The position numbers were made by a program, and so were the translations under genes. Source: an uncultured Clostridia bacterium (GTDB taxonomy: Bacteria; Bacillota; Clostridia; Oscillospirales; Acutalibacteraceae). From it: 14,199 nt of DNA. Within the stretch, counting starts at the first letter, position 1; each line of letters begins with the position of its first letter. The notes under the pieces were generated by a model. It was not told where the DNA came from and searched no databases. It saw only the letters and a list, made by a program, of their open reading frames with translations. Positions 1-6,478 of this stretch are shown here, piece after piece. The DNA is taken from positions 1 to 14,199 of the forward strand of contig CANQIG010000028.1 of the NCBI GenBank assembly GCA_947623765.1. The letters run 5' to 3'.

Positions 1-284
1 ATCGCGGCGAGCGACCGCTCCACCTCTCCCGCAAAATCGACGTGGCCGGGCGTATCGATCAAATTGATCTGAAAGCCCCGCCACGAAAACGAGATCTGCG
101 CCGCCCGCACGGAGATCCCCCGCTCCCGCTCGATCGGGAGCCAGTCGGTCTGTGCGGTGCCGTCGTCCACGCTGCCCGCGTGCCGCACCGCCCCGGCGCA
201 GGCGAGCATCTGCTCGGTCAGCGTCGTCTTGCCCGCGTCCACATGGGCGAGGACGCCGATATTCAAAATTCGGTCCGCTGTCAT
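1..284 (-). CDS. Tet(M)/EF-G-like translation-factor GTPase, N-terminal 94 codons (3' end outside window)
   Basis: The visible part is the start of a GTP-binding (G) domain of the translational GTPase superfamily. The G1/P-loop AHVDAGKTT is at residues 13-21, a switch I/G2 segment ERERGISV at 52-59 and G3 DTPGH at 77-81. The stretch GSVDDGTAQTD (37-47) resembles the GSVDKGTTRTD of Tet(M)-type ribosomal protection proteins more than it does EF-G, whereas DTPGHVDF and EVERSL are also EF-G-like. Members of this family use GTP hydrolysis to act on the ribosome, and Tet(M)-type members dislodge tetracycline. The usual switch I Thr (RGITI) is Ser58 here, a conservative change. The ATG at 284-282 follows a GGGGTG ribosome-site-like stretch six bases upstream. 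It is the last visible gene of the minus-strand cluster, 48 bp after the lipoprotein gene. Domains II-V are not visible, so tetracycline resistance cannot be claimed; it could be a chromosomal TetM-like factor of unknown role. Confidence 0.88.
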   Translation of the reverse strand, partial: MTADRILNIGVLAHVDAGKTTLTEQMLACAGAVRHAGSVDDGTAQTDWLPIERERGISVRAAQISFSWRGFQINLIDTPGHVDFAGEVERSLAA

Positions 285-305
285 GAAACGCACCCCGCAT
301 TCCGC

Positions 306-327
306 CGCCGGACGTCCGCGTCCGGTG
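306..327 (-). other. Intergenic hairpin between lipoprotein gene and GTPase gene
   Basis: A perfect 7-bp inverted repeat, CCGGACG (308-314) and CGTCCGG (319-325), with a TCCG loop can be extended by one G-U and one G-C pair. It lies just after the lipoprotein stop codon (335-333) and before the GTPase start (284). No T-run follows on the minus strand, so it is not a classical intrinsic terminator. It could reduce read-through, stabilise the upstream mRNA end or uncouple expression of the GTPase gene. That it forms is seen from the sequence; its role is inference. Confidence 0.5.
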
Positions 328-332
328 CGCCG

Positions 333-1613
333 CTATGCCCCGGGAAATCCATCCGCGCCCTGCGCCGAGGCCGCCGCGATCCGGGATTCGTCCATCAGCC
401 GGACGCAGCCCTCCACGTCCGTCTCCCCGGAAAACAGCCGGTCCAGCGCCGCGACCACGTCGTCGCCGCTGTACCCGACGATCCTCGAGGCCGCCGTCGA
501 GACGCGTTCCTTTTCGGAGACCGACGCGCGCGCGTCCGTCACCATCTTCGACTGGATGTTGGTGTTCTGCCCCTTAAAGCAGCTCACCGTGGAGATGCCG
601 TCAAAGGCCGCATTGTAGTTTTCCGGCGTCGCGCAGAACGCGAGGAACTCCAGCGCCGCGTCGACCTTGTCGCCGTTCCGGTTCACCATCATCATGTTGA
701 GGTTACCGCCCTCGAAGGACCCTTCCGCAGCGGTGTTCATGAACACGGGCATCAGCGCGAAATCCTCGACGGTATATTCGCCGTCCGCCTTGAAATCGGT
801 GTAGAACCACGTGTCCCAGATAAACGTCATCACCGCGTCGCCGGAGGAGAGCGCGTGCCCGATGTCCGACCAGCCGCAGCTCCTGTAATCGGGGCCGAAC
901 CAGCCGGCTTTAGCCGCGTTCCCGATCCACCGCACCATATCCGTGACCGCCGGGATCTCCCCGTAGGTGATCTCGTTGCGGTTGATCTTTTCCAGCATCT
1001 CCGGGTCGTCCGCAAAGATCGGGTCCAGCCCGAACTGCGGCATCCAAGCGCAGCCGTTCCCCGGCCAGCAGATCGGCGTATACCCGGTCTCCGCGAGCAC
1101 CTGGCAGAGCACGTCGAACTCCGCCTGCGTGGTTGCGGGCTTCATCCCGAGGCTGTCCAGGATCGTCTTGTTGTAGTAGCAGCCGGAGACGGAGCTCTCC
1201 CAGAACGGCAGCCCGAGCAAGTTGCCGTCGCCGTCGGTGCAATACGCTTTTGCGCTGTCCGTCAGGTCATCCACCCAGTCCTCACCGTTCAGATAGAGGA
1301 AATTCTCCGCCACGTCGAAGCGGCTGAGATCGGCGTTGTGAAAGTGCATGAACAGATCCGGCGCGTTCCCGCTTTGGAACGCCTCCGCCGCCTTTTGCTC
1401 ATACTCCGAATCCTCGAACGCCCGGATCTCGAGCTTGTTTCCGGTCGTCTTCTCGTAGAGTGCAAAGATGCTCCGCATATAGCTCTTGTTCAGGTCGCTG
1501 CTCTTTCCCATGACGGTCAGGGAAACGCCCGAGCCGCCCTTCGCGCCGCAGCCAGCCGTCAGCAGCAGGGCCGCCAGCAGAGCGAGCAGCAGATCTGCCC
1601 ATCTTTTCCGCAT
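333..1613 (-). CDS. Extracellular solute-binding lipoprotein (ABC-type, sugar/family 1-like), 426 aa, no permease nearby
   Basis: The N-terminus has a basic MRKRW start, a leucine/alanine-rich hydrophobic core and a lipobox-like LTAGC with the lipidated Cys at residue 22, so the protein should be anchored to the outer face of the membrane. The remaining roughly 400 residues have the length and pattern of family 1 extracellular solute-binding proteins: an early ...IFALYEKTTGNKLEIR strand-helix unit, APDLFMHFHNADL, repeated aromatic and Trp residues, and a late MMMVNRNGDKVDAALEFLAF segment typical of the hinge and C-terminal lobe. The ligand cannot be read; sugars or oligosaccharides are usual for the family. 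The ATG at 1613 is preceded by GGAGG at the right distance. It starts only 28 bp after the stop of the upstream hybrid kinase, and no ABC permease or ATPase gene is in the window. A role as ligand-presenting partner of that kinase is therefore inferred; transport with a remote permease is the alternative. Confidence 0.9.
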   Translation of the reverse strand: MRKRWADLLLALLAALLLTAGCGAKGGSGVSLTVMGKSSDLNKSYMRSIFALYEKTTGNKLEIRAFEDSEYEQKAAEAFQSGNAPDLFMHFHNADLSRFDVAENFLYLNGEDWVDDLTDSAKAYCTDGDGNLLGLPFWESSVSGCYYNKTILDSLGMKPATTQAEFDVLCQVLAETGYTPICWPGNGCAWMPQFGLDPIFADDPEMLEKINRNEITYGEIPAVTDMVRWIGNAAKAGWFGPDYRSCGWSDIGHALSSGDAVMTFIWDTWFYTDFKADGEYTVEDFALMPVFMNTAAEGSFEGGNLNMMMVNRNGDKVDAALEFLAFCATPENYNAAFDGISTVSCFKGQNTNIQSKMVTDARASVSEKERVSTAASRIVGYSGDDVVAALDRLFSGETDVEGCVRLMDESRIAAASAQGADGFPGA

Positions 1614-1641
1614 TTGAATACCTCCATCTGTAAGACGCGCG

Positions 1642-4581
1642 TCATGCCTCTCCGTCTTTCCGCCGCAGGAGCCTCCCCACCGGCTCGCGCACGGCGTTCA
1701 TGTCGATCGGCTTCGCGAGGTGTCCGTCCATCCCCGCGTCGAGCGCGTTGCGCACATCCTCCGCGAACGTGTTCGCGGTCATCGCGACGATGGGCACCGT
1801 CTTTGCCTCGGGATGCGCCGAAGCGCGGATCGCCCTTGTCGCCTCATACCCGTTCATCACGGGCATCTGTACATCCATCAGGATCATATCGAAGTGACCC
1901 GGCGCGGACGATGTGAACCGCTCGACCGCCTCTCTGCCGTTCACGGCGAGCTCGCAGCGCGCGCCCTCCATGTCCAGCATCTCGGTCAGGATCTCGGCGT
2001 TCAGCTCGTTGTCCTCCGCGACGAGGAACAGTCTGCCCTCCATCACACGCGCCTCGACGGGCGCGTCCACCTTCTGCTCTGCAGTCTTGAGGAACAGCGG
2101 CTTTAGCGTGTGCCAGAAGGAGGAGACAAAGAACGGCTTTGCAAGGAACGCATTGATGCCCGCGGCCCGCGCCTCCGTTTCGATCTCGGTCCAGTCGTAA
2201 GAAGTCAGCACGAGGATCGGAACGTCCGTCTGCAGCTGTTCGCGGATCTTCCGCGCGGCCTCCACGCCGTCCATCCCCGGCATCTTCCAGTCCAGCAGGA
2301 TGACGTGGTAATCCTCGCCGCGCCGGTGCGCCTGCACTGCGGCCTCCACCGCCGCCGCGCCGTCCGTCACGCAGGTGAGCCGCACGCCGCTCCCGCGCAT
2401 CAGCTCCTCGATATCGAGGCAGATCTCCTGCTCGTCGTCCGCAACGAGCATCCGGGTGACCTTCTGGCGGTACCACGCGTCCGTCTCCTCCTGCTCCGGC
2501 AGGACGAACGACATCTCCACCGTAAAGACGCTGCCCTCCCCGGGCTTGCTCTGCACTTGGATGATCCCGCCCATCAGGTCGACGAGGTTCTTCGTGATCG
2601 CCATGCCGAGGCCCGTCCCTTGGATCTTGTTCGTGACGGAATTGATCTCCCGGCTGAACGGCGCGAAAACCTTCTTCTGGAACTCCTCGCTCATGCCGAT
2701 GCCGTTGTCGCGCACGGTGAAGCGCAGCTTCACATACTGCGGCGCGGTCTGCGGGAGCTCGGAGACCGTGAAATCGATCTTCCCGCCCTCCGGCGTGTAC
2801 TTGACCGCGTTCGAGAGCAGGTTGATGAGGATCTGGTTCAGCCGCAGCTTGTCTCCGATCATCTGCTCCGGCGGCGCGCCCTGTACGTGGACCGTCAGAG
2901 TCTGGTTCTTCGCCGCTGCCTGCGGCATCAGGATGATGTTCAGCTTCTCCAAAAGCTCCGGCAGGCTGAACCGGTCCACATTGAGCGAGGTCTTGCCGCT
3001 CTCGATCTTGCTCATGTCCAGCACGTCGTTGATGAGGCTGAGCAGGTGGTGGCTGGAAGCCGTGATCTTCCTCGTGTATTCGCGGACCTTTTCGGGCTGG
3101 TCCGCGTCCTTTTCCAGCAGCGTCGAGAACCCGACGATGGCGTTCATCGGCGTGCGGATGTCGTGCGACATATTGGAGAGGAAGTTGCTCTTCGCCTCGT
3201 TTGCGCTGCGCGCGGCGGTCAGCGCGTCCTGCAGCTTCTGGTTCATCTGCCGCTCCTGCGTGCGGTCGGAAAGCACGATGACATACTTCCGCACGCCCTG
3301 CAGCTCCATATGGTACACCGTCATCCGGTACCAGCGGCGTTCGCCGGTATTCTGGTGCATATACTCGCACTCCCAGAGACGGTTCTCATTCAATGGGATC
3401 GCTTCCAGCTCCGCTTTCGGGATCACCACATTGTAGTTGACCGCGCATTTCTCCATCACGCGGATGTCCCTGCGCGCCTCCTCCAGCGGGATGCCCAGCA
3501 GCCGTTCGAGGTTCGGGCTGATGTAGTCCACCTGCTGGTCCGCGGCGTCGAGCATGATGAAGATGTCGTCCACGTTGTTGGAGAGCACGTCAAACATACG
3601 CTCCCGATACTGCAGCTCCGTCCGGCTCTTCCGGGACTGCGCGTAGCTGCGCATCGCGAGCAGCGCGATCACCGCCGCGCCGACCAGCAGGAAGATCACG
3701 ATCAGCACGTTCGTCGTGATCTGCTGCACGGAGAGGAAGCCCGCGCTCGCGGCGCTCTGCGGCACCGAGCTGAGCAGATAGAAATCCTGATACCCCACCG
3801 GCTGATACAGCACGCAGTGGTCCACATCGCCGATCCGGCACTGCACGGTGCCGGAAGCGCCGTCGAGCCAATCCTTCTGGATCTTTTCCAGCACCGCGTC
3901 GCTCAGATCAGACGCCGCCTTTAGATAGACGAGATAATTCTCAAAGACGCTGCCGCCGCTCTGCGTGGAGAGCAGCACGCTGCCGTCCGTGCGGATCACG
4001 AAGCATTTGGCCTTCCCGGCGAACGCGTCCACATTCAGGGAACTTGCCATATCCGCGTTCGTATAGCTCACCGCGATGGCTTCATACGCGAAGCCCTCGT
4101 ATGCGCCGGGCTCCGCCGGCGCGGCGAAGACTGTGATCTCCTGCCCGTTGGCTCGCTTCTCCCCGGCCATGACCGGTTCCCGCTTCTCAAGGAGCGCGGC
4201 CCAGGTCTCCTCGCCGAGATCGAGCGTCTCCTCTTCTCCCTCCACCGTCAGGGCGTCCCCGTCCCCGGAAAGGAAATAGAAGTCCGAAAATCCCCAGAAC
4301 CGCCGCTTCCCCTCGAGGTATTCGGCGACTTCACTGTCCGTTCCGCCGTTCCCCGTCACGGAAAGGTATTCGCCCCAGCCGTCCAGAAGCCCCCAGTTGC
4401 GCTCGACAAACGTGCCGAACGCCCGGTTGACCTGTCCGTAGATCTCTCCCAGGTAGCGCGTGCTGTCCTCGTAGATCTGCCGGGAGATGAAGTTGAAATA
4501 AAACGTCCCGATCAGGATCGCGATCGCAAAGGCCGCGCAGACCAAAAGAAAGGGCAAGATTTTCCGAAGCCGCGTTTTCAT
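1642..4581 (-). CDS. Membrane hybrid histidine kinase: extracellular sensor, PAS, HisKA, HATPase, two receivers (979 aa)
   Basis: A first membrane segment (about residues 9-30) and a second (about 288-311) flank a roughly 255-residue extracellular region, probably a Cache-like ligand-binding domain. A cytoplasmic PAS domain (about 325-445) leads through a coiled linker to HisKA, with His473 in SHDIRTP. The HATPase domain follows: N-box ILINLLSNAVKYT, DNGIGM from Asp625 and GTGLGMAI. Receiver 1 (about 703-820) has phosphoacceptor Asp764 in LLDWKMPGMDG and the conserved Lys in AKPF. Receiver 2 (about 843-970) has Asp903 in LMDVQMPVMNG and AKPI. All catalytic motifs look intact. There is no C-terminal HPt domain, so phosphate must leave through another protein; the free HPt encoded upstream in the cluster is the obvious partner. 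The ATG at 4581 has AAGGAG 11 bases upstream, a long spacing. It lies 31 bp after the degenerate HD-GYP gene and 28 bp before the lipoprotein gene, which may supply its ligand. The signal is unknown. Confidence 0.95.
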   Translation of the reverse strand: MKTRLRKILPFLLVCAAFAIAILIGTFYFNFISRQIYEDSTRYLGEIYGQVNRAFGTFVERNWGLLDGWGEYLSVTGNGGTDSEVAEYLEGKRRFWGFSDFYFLSGDGDALTVEGEEETLDLGEETWAALLEKREPVMAGEKRANGQEITVFAAPAEPGAYEGFAYEAIAVSYTNADMASSLNVDAFAGKAKCFVIRTDGSVLLSTQSGGSVFENYLVYLKAASDLSDAVLEKIQKDWLDGASGTVQCRIGDVDHCVLYQPVGYQDFYLLSSVPQSAASAGFLSVQQITTNVLIVIFLLVGAAVIALLAMRSYAQSRKSRTELQYRERMFDVLSNNVDDIFIMLDAADQQVDYISPNLERLLGIPLEEARRDIRVMEKCAVNYNVVIPKAELEAIPLNENRLWECEYMHQNTGERRWYRMTVYHMELQGVRKYVIVLSDRTQERQMNQKLQDALTAARSANEAKSNFLSNMSHDIRTPMNAIVGFSTLLEKDADQPEKVREYTRKITASSHHLLSLINDVLDMSKIESGKTSLNVDRFSLPELLEKLNIILMPQAAAKNQTLTVHVQGAPPEQMIGDKLRLNQILINLLSNAVKYTPEGGKIDFTVSELPQTAPQYVKLRFTVRDNGIGMSEEFQKKVFAPFSREINSVTNKIQGTGLGMAITKNLVDLMGGIIQVQSKPGEGSVFTVEMSFVLPEQEETDAWYRQKVTRMLVADDEQEICLDIEELMRGSGVRLTCVTDGAAAVEAAVQAHRRGEDYHVILLDWKMPGMDGVEAARKIREQLQTDVPILVLTSYDWTEIETEARAAGINAFLAKPFFVSSFWHTLKPLFLKTAEQKVDAPVEARVMEGRLFLVAEDNELNAEILTEMLDMEGARCELAVNGREAVERFTSSAPGHFDMILMDVQMPVMNGYEATRAIRASAHPEAKTVPIVAMTANTFAEDVRNALDAGMDGHLAKPIDMNAVREPVGRLLRRKDGEA

Positions 4582-4612
4582 AGGTTTTCGTACTCCTTAA
4601 ATACGGGTAAAC

Positions 4613-6478
4613 TCACATCTCGAGCATTCTGGCGCGCCTCTGATACATATCCAGATACGCCTCTTTTTTCCAGCTGTCCAGCTTTTCGGCGAGCTGCGCA
4701 CGCCGCACGGGAGAGCGCAGAAGGTCCGCCACAAACGGCGCGTACCGGCTGCCGCTGCCCTCCAGGATCTGCGCGCAGGCCGCGTCGAACGGGATGATCG
4801 GCCGGTACCGGCTGAAGGTATCCCCTGCGGTCCCCGCCAGCACGTCCGCCGCGGCGACGATGCAGATGATCGGCCGCATCGGCGATTCCCGCACGGAAAA
4901 GTCCGCGGGATACCCGCCTTTTTCGTCGTAGCTGCGGTGGTGGCCGCGCGCGACGTCCGCAAGGGCCGCCGTGGATCCATGCCGGCCCAGCAGCTGTCCG
5001 CCAAGGAACGCGTGCAGCTGCAGGAGCGCCTCCTCCTCCTCGAAAAGTCCCCGGCAGGCCGCGTTTTCGAGGTTGAAGAAATAGATCATGCCGAGATCGT
5101 AAACGCGCCCGGCCCGCTCCGCGAGATCGGCGAGCTCCCGGTCGCGCCAGACGACGTCCTTCACGCTCTCGCAGCCCGGCAGACCGACGAGCTGCTCCGG
5201 GCATTCGTCCGCCGCCCAAAGCGTCATCTCGCGCGCGATCTGTCCGGCGATCCACATCCGCGCGTATGTCGCCGGATGGATCGCCGCAAAAACATTCTGG
5301 ATCATGTCATAATACGGGAGACCGCAGTCTTTTTCCCGGTAAACCAACACGAACTGCCGGATCGACATGACGGCGCTGTCGCTCTGTCCGTCCAGGGAAA
5401 TGCGGATCAGCCAGCGGAAGAACCGCTGCGTCATGCGTCTCGCTCGGAGGGCGATCTCCTCCGCGTAGCGGCTGTCGCCCGTCAGTGTTTTGGAATATTC
5501 CAGAAAATACGCCGGGGCGCTCGCGTGGGTAAAAAAGCTATAGCCGTCGGAATCGCTGTCGTCCCGCGTCGTCGAGAGGCTATATAGCCCCTCGAGAAAT
5601 TCCGGCAGGAGCATCGCGCCGCAGTGATACCGCGCCGCCATATACGCGTACTGCCAGCGGGGGTTCAGCGGTTCCCCGCGTTCCCGCGCGGCGCGCAGCT
5701 GTGTTTCCTGTACGATCTGCGCCGATTCCAGCACCAGCGCATACGCTTCCGGGCCAACGTTTCCCTCGCGCAGGTTCCCGAGCAGCGTCGTACACTCCTG
5801 ATGGCTCCGAAACAGGTAGGTGTCCCAAGGCAGCGAGGGGGTCTTCGCGCGGACCTCCGGGTCGGAGAGGACCTGGATGGACCTTTTTACGGCGTTCAGC
5901 TTCGCCTGCACTGTCGCCGGGTCGACCACCTGATAGCTCAGCGGGATATTCCCCATGCAGCGGTGGATATACCCGCGTGTCTCCGGGTTCGTGATGTCGT
6001 CATATTCCGTGTCGTAATACGACGCGCCCTCCGCGAAACACATCCGCATCCGCGTTACATATAGCCGCACCGGGCTCGGGTTCAGCATCGCCTCCATGCT
6101 GAACAGCGACAATCCCACAAGATACAGTTCCTTGATGATCATATCCCGATCCGCGCGCCGTCTGGCCCATTCCAGAAGCGCGAGATGGATCCGGTAATGC
6201 AGGCCGACGTCCTGCATATCATAGCCGGTCATGAGCTTTCCCGCGAACGCTTCGATGGACCGCACCTCTTCCTCCGGGGCGCCGAGGATGTTGTCCAAAA
6301 CCGGGAACAGTCCCTCGCGCAGGAGCTGCGTCCCGCGCTCCACAGCGGCGCGCGCGGCGTGGTTCGCCTCCCACGCGGCCTTGCTAAAGGATTCCGGGTC
6401 CCGGCGGTCCGCAAGAGAGCCGGAGAACTCCGTCACGGAACGGAGCAGCGCCAAATATTCCTCCTGATACGGCTTCAT
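4613..6478 (-). CDS. Helical protein with C-terminal degenerate HD-GYP-like domain, 621 aa
   Basis: At first sight this is a hypothetical protein. Residues 1 to about 390 are mostly helical in pattern, with no signal peptide or membrane segment, and match no family I recognise. From about 395 to 590 the sequence follows an HD-GYP phosphodiesterase: a helix with His401 (IHPATYARM), YDLGM at 460-464 where HDIGK is expected, His489 exactly as far from that motif as in the intact HD-GYP of gene 1, HH at 513-514, KGGYP at 520-524, and AAADVLAG with Asp545 where VADVYDAL is expected. The motif His is Tyr460 and the motif Lys is Met464, while the Asp, the later His residues and the GYP remain. Catalysis of cyclic-di-GMP hydrolysis is therefore doubtful; ligand sensing or a scaffold role is more likely. 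The ATG overlaps the TGA of the upstream kinase (ATGA, 6478-6475), implying translational coupling. An in-frame extension to 6802 would lie inside that kinase gene and was not used. Confidence 0.85.
   Translation of the reverse strand: MKPYQEEYLALLRSVTEFSGSLADRRDPESFSKAAWEANHAARAAVERGTQLLREGLFPVLDNILGAPEEEVRSIEAFAGKLMTGYDMQDVGLHYRIHLALLEWARRRADRDMIIKELYLVGLSLFSMEAMLNPSPVRLYVTRMRMCFAEGASYYDTEYDDITNPETRGYIHRCMGNIPLSYQVVDPATVQAKLNAVKRSIQVLSDPEVRAKTPSLPWDTYLFRSHQECTTLLGNLREGNVGPEAYALVLESAQIVQETQLRAARERGEPLNPRWQYAYMAARYHCGAMLLPEFLEGLYSLSTTRDDSDSDGYSFFTHASAPAYFLEYSKTLTGDSRYAEEIALRARRMTQRFFRWLIRISLDGQSDSAVMSIRQFVLVYREKDCGLPYYDMIQNVFAAIHPATYARMWIAGQIAREMTLWAADECPEQLVGLPGCESVKDVVWRDRELADLAERAGRVYDLGMIYFFNLENAACRGLFEEEEALLQLHAFLGGQLLGRHGSTAALADVARGHHRSYDEKGGYPADFSVRESPMRPIICIVAAADVLAGTAGDTFSRYRPIIPFDAACAQILEGSGSRYAPFVADLLRSPVRRAQLAEKLDSWKKEAYLDMYQRRARMLEM

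Noticed and set aside
306..327. Intrinsic terminator after the lipoprotein gene
   Set aside because: The hairpin is good, but the bases following it on the minus strand are G-rich with no T-run.
42..3924. Long plus-strand open frames opposite the GTPase, lipoprotein and hybrid kinase genes
   Set aside because: Low-complexity, Arg/His-rich translations without recognisable motifs, while the minus strand carries clear lipoprotein and kinase motifs.
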